DNA of 64,000 nt from Salinibacterium sp. ZJ70. GTDB lineage: Bacteria > Actinomycetota > Actinomycetes > Actinomycetales > Microbacteriaceae. The notes under the pieces are model-generated. The model was not told the origin of the DNA, did not search any database, and saw nothing but the letters and a program-made list of their open reading frames with translations. Of this stretch, positions 34,319 to 44,407 are shown piece after piece. Numbering within the stretch: position 1 is the stretch's first letter; each line of letters starts with the position of its first letter. The position numbers and the translations under genes were made by a program. The stretch is taken from NCBI RefSeq assembly GCF_011751865.2, contig NZ_CP061770.1:1240001-1304000 (forward strand), given 5' to 3'.

Positions 34319-36194
34319 CCGGGGCGCTCTGCGGTTCGTCGATGATGTGAGCGTCGGCGGAGCGATCGCCTCGGCCGGGATTCGTGGCCCGCAGGGCCGC
34401 GAGGATCGTCACGAGGTCGACCCCTTCCTGCAGGAACGCGCCGAGCGTCGCCGGGATCACGCCGAACGATGCGATCAGCATGAGCGCGACGGACACGCCG
34501 ATCCCCACCCAGATGCTCTGCAGGGCGACGCGTACCGTGCGCCGGCCGATCTCGACGGCATCCGCGACGCGGCTGATGTCGTCGACCAGCAGCACGACGG
34601 ATGCCGACTGGCTGGCGGCGGTCGCCCCCTTCGCGCCCATCGCGATGCCGACCTCCGCGACCGCGAGCACGGGAGCGTCATTGACCCCGTCGCCGACCAT
34701 GATCACGGGGCGCTCGGTGAGCGCACGCACCGTGTCGACCTTGTCGGACGGCAGGCACTCCGCTCGAACCGTGTCGATGCCGAGCTCGCGTGCGACATGC
34801 TCGGCCGTGGGGCGCGCGTCGCCCGTGAGCATGACCATATTGCGGATGCCGAGGGCGGCGAGCCGGTGGAGAGTCTCCGCGGCATTCGCCCGGAGCACGT
34901 CGCTCGCGAGGATCGCGCCGGCGAAGCGGCCATCGATCGCGGCGTAGACGGCGAGCTCGCCGGGGGCGATCTCGGTGGCGCGCGCATCCGGAGCCTGGGA
35001 GGCGACGAAGGAGAATTTCCCGACGACGACGCGCTTGCCCCCGATATCCGCCTCGACGCCGTTGGTGGCGAGCTCGCGCGCGAACGTGGCCTCCGTCAGC
35101 GGCAGCTGGCGTTCGGCGGCCGCGCGGATGAACGCGGAGGCGAGCACATGGGAGGAGTACTGCTCGGCGCTCGCGACGGCACCCAGCACCTCGTCCGCGG
35201 TGAACCCGGGTTCGGCGCGGACCTCGGTGAGCTGTGGCGTTCCGTGGGTGAGGGTGCCCGTCTTGTCGAACACGGCGCTGCGTGCGCTCGACAGCTGCTC
35301 GAGCACACTGCCGCCCTTCACGATCAGACCTGCGCGCGCCGAGCGGCTCATCCCTGCGACGAACGCGACGGGGGCGGCGATCAGCAGCGGGCAGGGTGTC
35401 GCGAGAACGAGCACCTCGGCGAAGCGATTCGGATCGCCGGACACCGCCCAGGCGATCGCCGCGAGCGCGATCGAGAACACCGTGAACGGCACGGCGAAGC
35501 GGTCAGCGATACGCACCACGGGCGCTTTGCTGGCGGATGCCTGGGCGACGAGCGACACGATCTGCTGGTACTGGCTGTCGGCGGCGGCGGCCGTCGCGCG
35601 CATCTCGACCGCGATCGTGCCGTTCACGGAGCCGGAGAGCAGCTCATCGCCCGCCGACTTCTCGACGGGGACGCTCTCACCCGTGAGCGAGGACTGATCC
35701 ACCGCGGTCGACGGCGACAGCAGCACGCCGTCGACGGGCACGAGCTCCGCGGGGCGCACCAGAAGCACATCGCCGACCGCCACCTCGTCGACGGGCACAT
35801 CGACGAACGTGCCATCACGTGACACGTGGGCGCGCTGCGGCGCGCGGTCGAGAAGCGCATCCAGGTCGCGCTTGGCGCGACGCTCGGCGTAGTCCTCGAG
35901 CGCCTCGCCGCCGGTGAGCATGAGCACCACGACGAGGGCCGCCACGTATTCGCCGACGAGCACGGTCGCCACGATCGCCGTCACGGCGAGGATGTCGAGT
36001 CCGAATCGTCCCTGCAGGATCTCCCGCACCATCCCCACGAGCTGCCACGCGGCGACAGCGAGAGCGTAGCCGCCGAAGAGGTACGGAACCGCCGCACCCG
36101 CTCCCGCGAGAGCCAGGATCCCGCCGAGGAGCGCCACCGCGAGGGTGAGAGTGACGGCGATGTAGCGGCGAGCGAGCCGCGCGACGCGGATCAC
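34311..36194 (-). CDS. Heavy-metal-translocating P1B-type ATPase with a TPC motif
   Basis: The 627-residue cation pump has no N-terminal metal-binding (HMA) domain. Order: membrane helices (residues 10-130), an actuator domain with SSLTGESVP near 165, and the membrane motif LATPCPLLIAAP near 268. The phosphorylation site DKTGTLTHG follows near 312, then the hinge VGDGVNDAP near 525. The transport motif is TPC, not the CPC of Cu/Zn/Cd pumps, so the metal cannot be assigned; Co, Ni or Fe export is possible. The GTG start overlaps the HhH-GPD stop (GTGA). It ends 8 nt inside the ldh 3' end on the opposite strand. Confidence 0.88.
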   Translation of the reverse strand: MIRVARLARRYIAVTLTLAVALLGGILALAGAGAAVPYLFGGYALAVAAWQLVGMVREILQGRFGLDILAVTAIVATVLVGEYVAALVVVLMLTGGEALEDYAERRAKRDLDALLDRAPQRAHVSRDGTFVDVPVDEVAVGDVLLVRPAELVPVDGVLLSPSTAVDQSSLTGESVPVEKSAGDELLSGSVNGTIAVEMRATAAAADSQYQQIVSLVAQASASKAPVVRIADRFAVPFTVFSIALAAIAWAVSGDPNRFAEVLVLATPCPLLIAAPVAFVAGMSRSARAGLIVKGGSVLEQLSSARSAVFDKTGTLTHGTPQLTEVRAEPGFTADEVLGAVASAEQYSSHVLASAFIRAAAERQLPLTEATFARELATNGVEADIGGKRVVVGKFSFVASQAPDARATEIAPGELAVYAAIDGRFAGAILASDVLRANAAETLHRLAALGIRNMVMLTGDARPTAEHVARELGIDTVRAECLPSDKVDTVRALTERPVIMVGDGVNDAPVLAVAEVGIAMGAKGATAASQSASVVLLVDDISRVADAVEIGRRTVRVALQSIWVGIGVSVALMLIASFGVIPATLGAFLQEGVDLVTILAALRATNPGRGDRSADAHIIDEPQSAPVS

Positions 36195-36769
36195 GTCGTG
36201 CGGCCTCGAGCCGCCGCTTTCGCGGCCTTCTTGTAGGCACGGACCTTCGTCAGAGATTCCGCGTCGACGATGTCCGCCACCGAGCGCAGCGACCCCTCCT
36301 CGCCGTAGTCGCCTGCAGCCTCCCGCCAGCCGGGGGCGTCGAGGCCGTACTGCTTGCCGAGGAGAGCCAGGAAGATGCGCGCCTTCTGCTCGCCGAAACC
36401 GGGGAGGCTCTTCAGTCGAGCGAGCACGGTGGCGCCGTCGGGGGAGTCGCGCGTCCAGATCGCGGCGGCGTCGCCGTCCCACTCATCGACGAGCACGCGG
36501 CAGAGCTGCTGCACCCGACCCGCCATCGATCCCGGGAAACGGTGCACGGCGGGGGAGATGCGGAACACCTCGACCAGCCGCTCCGGCGCGAGCTCAGCGA
36601 TCTCGGCGGCATCCAGCCGGCCCAGCCGCTCGCGGATCTTCTCGGGCCCAGCGAACGCCGTCTCGAGCGGGATCTGCTGGTCCAGCAGCATGCCGATCAG
36701 CAGCGCAAGCGGGTTCGTCGTCAGAAGCCCGTCGGCCGCCGGGTCTCCGGTGATGTGGAGTTCAGGCAT
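36191..36769 (-). CDS. HhH-GPD-type base excision repair protein
   Basis: The 192-residue protein begins MPELHITGDPAADGLLTTNP then LALLIGMLLDQQIPLETAF, the start typical of small actinobacterial HhH-GPD proteins. The helix-hairpin-helix is LKSLPGFGEQKARIFLALLG (about residues 115-134). No iron-sulfur cysteines are present. A role in removing damaged bases is likely but the substrate is unknown. The ATG lies 6 nt after a weak CAAACT box. A truncated paralogue of the first 31 codons lies at 37833-37937. Confidence 0.85.
   Translation of the reverse strand: MPELHITGDPAADGLLTTNPLALLIGMLLDQQIPLETAFAGPEKIRERLGRLDAAEIAELAPERLVEVFRISPAVHRFPGSMAGRVQQLCRVLVDEWDGDAAAIWTRDSPDGATVLARLKSLPGFGEQKARIFLALLGKQYGLDAPGWREAAGDYGEEGSLRSVADIVDAESLTKVRAYKKAAKAAARGRTT
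36681..36712 (-). repeat. 32-bp perfect direct repeat, copy 1 (inside HhH-GPD gene)
   Basis: The 32 bases are identical to 37849-37880. They encode the PLALLIGMLLDQ region of the HhH-GPD protein. Sequence outside the core diverges between the two copies, and a lower-GC two-gene island lies between them. Confidence 0.8.
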
Positions 36770-36860
36770 GGACCTAGTTTGTCAGGTGTTCCTGACACCG
36801 CCCGGCATTCTGCGCGCCGCCGGATCGAGGCAAAGAAGCTGCGGGCCGGTGTCTCATATG

Positions 36861-36897
36861 TAGACATATGATTTATATATGTCATATGCTTCGGTTC
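36861..36897 (+). promoter_or_regulatory. AT-rich palindromic promoter/operator with leaderless 12-codon leader ORF start
   Basis: Inverted repeat GACATAT ... ATATGTC (36863-36883) is flanked by CATATG palindromes. A TATGAT -10 box at 36867-36872 lies 6 nt before an ATG at 36879. That ATG opens a 12-codon frame (MSYASVQRSDDE) ending at 36917, overlapping the start of the next gene. This is the most AT-rich spot in the window and suggests autoregulation by a dimeric repressor. Confidence 0.5.
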
Positions 36898-36909
36898 AAA
36901 GGAGTGATG

Positions 36910-37440
36910 ATGAGTGAAATGCAGGAGATTACGGTGCCAGTGCCGGTGGAGCGCGTGAGTGAGTTCTACCGTTGGTTCGCCGATTGGAGTGACGGCGCGC
37001 GGGGTCGAGTTTCGATCGTCGGGGCTCAGGAGAGGGCCACCTCATGTGAGGCCAGCGTGAACGATGAGAGCGATGACGTTGTTGAAGCTGCTTCCAGATG
37101 GTGGCGACTGTTGAATCCGTCGGAGCGTGTCATCTGGAATATGTGGATTGATGCCGCCCCCGGCCTTGTTTCTGCCAGCGAGATTGTCGAGCGGCTGAAC
37201 CTTCGTGATGCGGACAGCATCCGTGGAAAGATCAACCGATTCGCGGGTAAGGGTGGAGCCTCTGGTTTCCCAGTGGGATGGCAGAGCCACGTCATTGATC
37301 CGACGACCGGGGACCGGATGTACGGACTCCGAGACATGAACTTGAAGGACCATGATCCGGGCCTGTCGGTAGAGGAGTATGCGGATGTCCTCAAGCAAGC
37401 GCGTCTCATAGCGCAGGATTCGGAAGGGTGGAGAGCATGA
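36910..37440 (+). CDS. Hypothetical protein, island gene 1 (possibly DUF6416-like)
   Basis: A 176-residue protein that starts MSEMQEITVPVPVERVSEFY and continues with a charged linker. A conserved-looking block follows (WWRLLNPSERVIWNMWIDAA, then PGLVSASEIVERLNLRDADSI), which resembles a helix-turn-helix. The C-terminus contains VIDPTTGDRMYGLRD and an amphipathic helix. The layout reminds me of DUF6416 proteins, a tentative match. The start at 36910 is chosen because AAAGGAG lies 5 nt upstream; ATG 36907 is an alternative. Codon third positions are much less GC-rich than in neighbours. It overlaps gene 2 by 4 nt. Confidence 0.7.
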   Translation: MSEMQEITVPVPVERVSEFYRWFADWSDGARGRVSIVGAQERATSCEASVNDESDDVVEAASRWWRLLNPSERVIWNMWIDAAPGLVSASEIVERLNLRDADSIRGKINRFAGKGGASGFPVGWQSHVIDPTTGDRMYGLRDMNLKDHDPGLSVEEYADVLKQARLIAQDSEGWRA

Positions 37441-37754
37441 CGAAGGATGTGAAGACGTGGTATTCAATCGGGTCGGCATGGCTCGGGCGTGGTCTTCCGG
37501 ACGCCAATCTTCCGCTTCTGCGTCGTGTAACCGAGGCCATCATCATCGATCGTTTTGAGTGGACGCCTGGGAGGGACCACATGGTCGCTATCCGCCGCGA
37601 CGGAGGGAAGCCGCTCAAGATCTATTACGGATACACAACGGGATTTGGCTCTGAGGAGGAAATCCTTGAGTGCGTGGGCGACATCCACAGGTGGCCGACG
37701 TCCAAGACTCGGCGGAGCTGGGGCATCACACACCCAGAGAACAACATTCGATGA
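37437..37754 (+). CDS. Hypothetical protein, island gene 2
   Basis: A 105-residue protein (MTKDVKTWYSIGSAWLGRGL...), with strands IIIDRFEWTP and HMVAIRRDGGKPLKIYYGYT. It overlaps the gene before it by 4 nt (ATGA), so both are translated together. No motif or family was recognised. Codon use is atypical (more A/T at third positions), as in gene 1, which points to transfer. The pair could be a two-protein module such as a toxin-antitoxin or phage-derived function, but nothing in the sequence shows this. Confidence 0.65.
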   Translation: MTKDVKTWYSIGSAWLGRGLPDANLPLLRRVTEAIIIDRFEWTPGRDHMVAIRRDGGKPLKIYYGYTTGFGSEEEILECVGDIHRWPTSKTRRSWGITHPENNIR

Positions 37755-37832
37755 GCTAGCGCGCACTCGGTGGGGCCGTCGGCTGGGACCTTGTGCGCCG
37801 CACCGGCCCCGATGGCCACCAACACCACATGG

Positions 37833-37937
37833 TTACGCAACATGCTGATCCAGCAGCATGCCGATCAGCAGCGCAAGCGGATCCTCCGAGAGCAGGCGGT
37901 CGGCATCCGCGTCGCCGGTCAGATGGAGGGAAGGCAT
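37833..37937 (-). pseudogene. Truncated HhH-GPD protein gene (first 31 codons)
   Basis: Reading from 37937 gives MPSLHLTGDADADRLLSEDP then LALLIGMLLDQ, a clear paralogue of the HhH-GPD protein at 36191-36769. It then breaks off as HVA and a stop. Homology ends at about 37842. It starts 36 nt downstream of the UvrA-like gene on the same strand. The deleted remainder is not found in the window. Confidence 0.8.
37849..37880 (-). repeat. 32-bp perfect direct repeat, copy 2
   Basis: This is identical to 36681-36712, 1168 bp apart. It lies in the truncated HhH-GPD copy and ends within a few bases of the point where homology to the full-length gene stops. Confidence 0.8.
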
Positions 37938-37973
37938 GAACTCATGGTCGCACCGCGAGGCGCTCCGGTCGAG

Positions 37974-40343
<2,370 letters not shown>

Positions 40344-40349
40344 GGGTCG

Positions 40350-40355
40350 ACGCTA
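40350..40355 (-). promoter_or_regulatory. -10 box for a leaderless uvrA-like transcript
   Basis: TAGCGT (minus strand) lies 6 nt before the ATG at 40343, with no ribosome site. It is divergent from the MFS promoter 76 nt away. Confidence 0.5.
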
Positions 40356-40430
40356 CTCGGAGCCGCGGACGCGAGGGGTCCGAAATCGCGACGCCCGACG
40401 AACGTGGTCAGAAGTGGACACCGTCCAGAA

Positions 40431-40436
40431 TAGCCT
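40431..40436 (+). promoter_or_regulatory. -10 box upstream of the MFS transporter
   Basis: TAGCCT lies 6 nt before the ATG. The 6 nt between are GGAGGG, so this start could be read either as leaderless or by an unusually close ribosome site. Confidence 0.45.
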
Positions 40437-40442
40437 GGAGGG

Positions 40443-41780
40443 ATGTCCGCACTTCCGGCCCGCACACGACTGGGCTACGCCGCAGGCAGCATCGCCTCCG
40501 GAACCTACGGCACCGTGCCCGGGTTGCTCATGCTGCCGTATCTGACCGACACGCTCGGCGTCGAGGCGGCGCTCGCCGGCCTCATCGTCTTCGCGCCGAA
40601 GGCTTGGGACTTCGTCGTCAACCCGATCGCGGGACGCGCGAGCGACGGCTTCGCACGCCACGGCGATCCCCGACGGCCGTTCGTGCTGTGGGCGGGTGTC
40701 GGCATGGCGCTCGCGTTCACCGCGATGTTCCTCGGACCCGTATCTCCGACCACCGCAGGCGCGCTGTGGGTCGTCGGGTTCCTGCTCGTGGCTGCGACCG
40801 GATTCGCCTTCTTCCAGGTGCCCTACATCGCTCTGGGGGCCGAGCTCACCGCCGACCCTCATGTGCGCACACGGCTCATGAGCGGCCGGGTCATCGTGCT
40901 CACGACCATCATCCTCGGCGTCGGCGCGACCGCGCCGCTGCTCGTGGAGGCGGTGGGGCGGCCCGAGGGGTACCGCGTGATGGCGATCGTCATGGGAGCG
41001 CTCATCGCTCTCGGGGCCGTGCTGCTGTGGTGGGGCACGCGGGGAGCACCTCGCGCGCGCACGCACGCACCGCGCGGGAGCTTCATCGCCCAGCTGCGCA
41101 TCGTGCTGGCCGACCAGCGCGCCCGGTGGCTCGTGCTCGTCTTCGTGCTGCAGGGGGTGGCCATGACGATGGTGCTCGCCGGCATCGCCTACTTCGCACG
41201 CCACGTGCTGGGCGTGCCGACCGCGACCGCCATCATCTTCGCCGGCTGCGTTGCGCCGGCGCTGCTCGTGACGCCCCTGTGGTCGCGCATCAGCGCACGG
41301 ATCGGGGCCGTACGCGGCCTGCGCTGGGCGAGCGTGAGCGCTGCGAGCGGTCTGGCGCTCATGATCCTGGCGGCGCTCTCCGGCAATCTCGTCGTGCTGC
41401 TCATCGCCTCGGTCGTGCTCGGCATCGGATACTCGGGCGCTCAGCTGTTCCCGCTCGCGATGCTCGCCGAGCTCGCCGCCGACGACGAGCGCCGCACGGG
41501 CGAGAACCGCATCGGCCTCATCGCGGGCGTGTGGTCGGGCATCGACCTTCTCGGTTCGGCACTCGGCCCCGCCGTCTTCGGCATCGTCCTGAGCCTCGGC
41601 GGCTACCTCGAATCGACCGGCACCGAGGTCGTGCAGTCGGATGCGGCGCGCGTCGCGATCGTCGTCGGTCTCGCCGTGCTTCCGGCCGCGCTCTTCGCCG
41701 CGAGCCTCCTCCCGCTCACACGGTTCGCCTCCGCTTCGCCCGCGCGTGACGCTTCGTCGGAGGTCTCGACAGCTCCCTGA
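40443..41780 (+). CDS. MFS transporter, GPH/MelB-type
   Basis: A 445-residue permease with about 12 predicted membrane helices. The early segment LPYLTDTLGVEAALAGLIVF followed by PKAWDFVVNPIAGRASDG matches the glycoside-pentoside-hexuronide cation symporter layout, including the loop RASDGFARHGDPRRPFVLW. The substrate is unknown; sugars or small organic acids are typical. It is divergent from the UvrA-like gene. No sugar-metabolism gene flanks it. Confidence 0.82.
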   Translation: MSALPARTRLGYAAGSIASGTYGTVPGLLMLPYLTDTLGVEAALAGLIVFAPKAWDFVVNPIAGRASDGFARHGDPRRPFVLWAGVGMALAFTAMFLGPVSPTTAGALWVVGFLLVAATGFAFFQVPYIALGAELTADPHVRTRLMSGRVIVLTTIILGVGATAPLLVEAVGRPEGYRVMAIVMGALIALGAVLLWWGTRGAPRARTHAPRGSFIAQLRIVLADQRARWLVLVFVLQGVAMTMVLAGIAYFARHVLGVPTATAIIFAGCVAPALLVTPLWSRISARIGAVRGLRWASVSAASGLALMILAALSGNLVVLLIASVVLGIGYSGAQLFPLAMLAELAADDERRTGENRIGLIAGVWSGIDLLGSALGPAVFGIVLSLGGYLESTGTEVVQSDAARVAIVVGLAVLPAALFAASLLPLTRFASASPARDASSEVSTAP

Positions 41781-41835
41781 CGGATCGCGGCGCGGATCCG
41801 GCATCCTCGACCCTCTCCCCGACGAGGATGGTGAC

Positions 41836-42870
41836 ATGCGCTTCGGAACCAGCACTCGCGTGAGCTTTCCCGCGCACGCGCTCGACGGCACCCCTCAGGA
41901 GCAGACAGGGCTTCTGCACGTGCCGCTCACCGATGCGCCGAAGACCGGATACCCGGTGGTTGTGTACGGGCACATGACCACGGGCGGCGGGCCGCGGTCC
42001 GCTCCGAGCCTCGGCGACCGCTCCCATCCTGAATGGCGTCGGATGTCGCAAGGCGACGTGCTGTGCGCGGGACTGCTCGAGCGGGGCATCGCCGTGCTCC
42101 GCCCCGACTACGAGGGCATCGGCGGGCCGGGGGTGCATCCGCATCTGATCGGGGCGTCGCTTGGTGCGTCGATGCGCGACATGATGGCGGCTCGGTGGAG
42201 CCTCGACGAGCGGCTGGGGGACGACTGGGTTGCGGCCGGGCATTCGGAGGGCTCGCTCGCGGCGCTGTACGCATCCGTGGCCGATGAGCCGGATGACACC
42301 GCGCGGCTGCGCGGCACGTCCGTCTTCGCCCCGGTGACCCGCATGGATGTGAGCATCGGCTTTGCGCGTCGGCTCAGCGTGCGGATGAGCGGCTGGGGTG
42401 TGCTCCCCGCCCTCATGGGGCTCATGCTGCGAGGCGCCGCCACGAGCGACCCCCAGCTCGCCGAGCTCGTCGCCGGTGACGGCCTCAGCCCGCGTGCCCG
42501 GGAGCTGTGGCAGCACCTCGACGAGCGGACACTGACCGAGCTGTCACGAGCGGACTCGTGGGGCCAGCTCGCGCCGTCGGCGATCGGCGGGCCGCGGGAA
42601 CAGGAACTCTATGGGCGCCTGTTCGCCTCGTTCCGTGCCAACGACATCCGGAACCTCGTGCCGGATCGTGCGCCCGTGCGGATCGATACAGGACGAGTCG
42701 ATCAGGTCGCGCCCGCTGCTCTCACGCGCACGCTGATCGCGTCGTACCGTCGAGCTGGTGTGCCGCTCACCGAGAGGTGGTGGCCCACCCATCATGCGGG
42801 GATCATGCATGCGCGCCACGCGCCCACCGAGGCGGTCGGCTGGATCGCGGAGCGGTTCGAGGCGCGCTGA
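41836..42870 (+). CDS. Alpha/beta hydrolase, secreted-lipase-like
   Basis: A 344-residue hydrolase. The oxyanion-hole region is VVYGHMTTGGG (near residue 36). The nucleophile elbow is AAGHSEGSLAA (near 133-143), and a candidate Asp (DTGRVDQVAP) and His (THHAGIMH) complete the triad near 295 and 325. This architecture matches the fungal/actinobacterial secretory lipase (LIP) group, but no signal peptide is visible at the chosen start, so it may be cytoplasmic. The ATG at 41836 has GAGG 8 nt upstream. Confidence 0.78.
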   Translation: MRFGTSTRVSFPAHALDGTPQEQTGLLHVPLTDAPKTGYPVVVYGHMTTGGGPRSAPSLGDRSHPEWRRMSQGDVLCAGLLERGIAVLRPDYEGIGGPGVHPHLIGASLGASMRDMMAARWSLDERLGDDWVAAGHSEGSLAALYASVADEPDDTARLRGTSVFAPVTRMDVSIGFARRLSVRMSGWGVLPALMGLMLRGAATSDPQLAELVAGDGLSPRARELWQHLDERTLTELSRADSWGQLAPSAIGGPREQELYGRLFASFRANDIRNLVPDRAPVRIDTGRVDQVAPAALTRTLIASYRRAGVPLTERWWPTHHAGIMHARHAPTEAVGWIAERFEAR

Positions 42871-42879
42871 GGCGCAGCG

Positions 42880-43401
42880 TCAGGCGAGCTGCAGTGTGTG
42901 GACGTGGCCCTCGACCTTGTCGCGGCCACCGAGTCCGTCGAGCTCGAGCACGACCGAGGTGCCCGCGAGCACCCAGCCGGCGCGCGCGATGAGGCGCTGC
43001 GAGGCGGCGAGGGTGCCGCCGGTGGCGAGCACGTCGTCGACGAGCAGCACACGGGTGCCTGCAGGGACCTGCCCGGTGTGCACTTCGAGGGTGGCCTCGC
43101 CGTACTCGAGGGCGTAGCTCTCGCGAAGCGTCTCGCCGGGGAGCTTGCCCGCCTTGCGGATCAGCAGCAGGCCGTGGCCGCTGCGCGCCGCGCTCGCCGC
43201 AGCGAGGGCGAATCCGCGGGCTTCGACACCGGCGACGACGTCGTACTCGCCGTTGAACGGCTCCACGAGAGCGTCGGCGACGGAGGCCAGCGCGGGGCCG
43301 TCCGCGAAGACGGGGGTGAGGTCGCGGAACAGGATGCCGGGTTCGGGGAAGTCCGGGATGACGCGGGTGAGACGATCGAGATGGGCAGGTGCGGGAGTCA
43401 C
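42880..43401 (-). CDS. apt: Adenine phosphoribosyltransferase
   Basis: A 173-residue purine salvage enzyme (adenine + PRPP to AMP). The PRPP-binding motif VLLVDDVLATGGTL lies near residues 121-134, and PGILFRDLTPVFAD near 20-33 is typical of Apt. The GTG start at 43401 lies 6 nt after a TAGGCT box and has no ribosome site. It stands alone on the minus strand rather than next to relA or secD as in many actinobacteria. Confidence 0.94.
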   Translation of the reverse strand: MTPAPAHLDRLTRVIPDFPEPGILFRDLTPVFADGPALASVADALVEPFNGEYDVVAGVEARGFALAAASAARSGHGLLLIRKAGKLPGETLRESYALEYGEATLEVHTGQVPAGTRVLLVDDVLATGGTLAASQRLIARAGWVLAGTSVVLELDGLGGRDKVEGHVHTLQLA

Positions 43402-43407
43402 CGAACA

Positions 43408-43413
43408 AGCCTA
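43408..43413 (-). promoter_or_regulatory. -10 box for a leaderless apt transcript
   Basis: TAGGCT (minus strand) ends 6 nt before the GTG start of apt. Confidence 0.5.
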
Positions 43414-43504
43414 GAGGCTGGCTGCTGGACACCTCATCCATGCCCCCACCTGGCGACCATCCCCTGCCCCGACTCGACCCCACCCCGCTGGGGAGGATCC
43501 CGCC

Positions 43505-44293
43505 TCACGAAGGGAACGGCAGGGAGGTGTGGGGGCGGCCGGTGAGGCGGGTCGACAGCTCATGGGCGGCGTCGATCACGATCGCGCCGAGTGTGTTCCA
43601 GGCGTCCTCGGTGGCGGGCCCGCGGAAGGTGAGGCCGATCGCCGCGGCGGGGTACCCCGATGCGTCGACCGCCGCCGCACCGACGGACGCGAAGTCGCGC
43701 ACCACCTCGCCGTTCTCCATCGCGAACCCGCGGGCACGGGTGGCGGCGAGAAGGTGGGTGAGGTCGGCGAGGGTGCGCGGCCCCGCTTCGTTGCGGAGGA
43801 TGAGCGACAGCCGATCCGGATAGAGCGCGCGCACCTGCGAGGGCGACAGCCGCGCGAGCATCGATCGACCCGTCGCCGTGAGGTGCGCGGGCAGGCGCAC
43901 CCCCACACTCGTGACGGTCGTCGGTGCGCGGGTGGTCTGCACACGCGCGAGGTAGATGACATCCGGCCCGCTGAGGGTCGACAGGTGCGCCACGACCGGC
44001 AGCGATGAGAGCCTGACCGAGCGCTCGAGCAGGGGAGTGCCGAGGCGCGTGAGCTGCTCCGCGCGCCGGGGTGCGCTGCTCAGCTCGCCGAGCAGCGAGC
44101 TCGGTCCGTAGGTGCGGTACTCCGGGTAATGCACGACGAAACCCTGCTCGATGAGCTCGCGCAGCAGGTGGTAGACGGTCGACCGCGGCAGGTCGAGGTC
44201 GCGCGCGATGGTCGAGGCCCGTGCGGGGGCGGCGCGCTCGCCGAGGTGCCGCAGGATCCGCAGGACGTTGCGGGCGGCAGGGGCCGAACTCAT
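43505..44293 (-). CDS. IclR-family regulator of histidine utilisation
   Basis: A 262-residue regulator. The N-terminal winged helix (STIARDLDLPRSTVYHLLRE) covers residues 30-50, and the C-terminal effector domain follows (LPAHLTATGRSMLARL near 137-152). The start at 44293 is chosen because AAAGGGAGG lies 6 nt upstream; the ATG at 44299 touches that site. It is divergent from hutH, and a palindrome (44319-44332) lies between them, so it probably controls the hut genes. The effector may be urocanate or histidine, which is inferred. Confidence 0.88.
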   Translation of the reverse strand: MSSAPAARNVLRILRHLGERAAPARASTIARDLDLPRSTVYHLLRELIEQGFVVHYPEYRTYGPSSLLGELSSAPRRAEQLTRLGTPLLERSVRLSSLPVVAHLSTLSGPDVIYLARVQTTRAPTTVTSVGVRLPAHLTATGRSMLARLSPSQVRALYPDRLSLILRNEAGPRTLADLTHLLAATRARGFAMENGEVVRDFASVGAAAVDASGYPAAAIGLTFRGPATEDAWNTLGAIVIDAAHELSTRLTGRPHTSLPFPS

Positions 44294-44318
44294 CCGCATC
44301 CTCCCTTTCGACGGTTCG

Positions 44319-44332
44319 TCTGGGATTCCAGA
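44319..44332. promoter_or_regulatory. Candidate IclR operator
   Basis: TCTGGGATTCCAGA is a 14-bp palindrome with 12 of 14 matching positions, in the 114-nt gap between the IclR gene and hutH. Confidence 0.5.
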
Positions 44333-44407
44333 CACATTACGCCTCAGGGCCCTCCCGGGCGAGGGGCGGATGGCCGACAGTTGAGCCAATCGCACGAAGG
44401 AGCACGG

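Noticed and set aside
36195..36482. An N-terminal extension of the P-type ATPase.
   Set aside because: It overlaps the HhH-GPD gene in another frame. GTG 36194 gives the normal start and a GTGA overlap.
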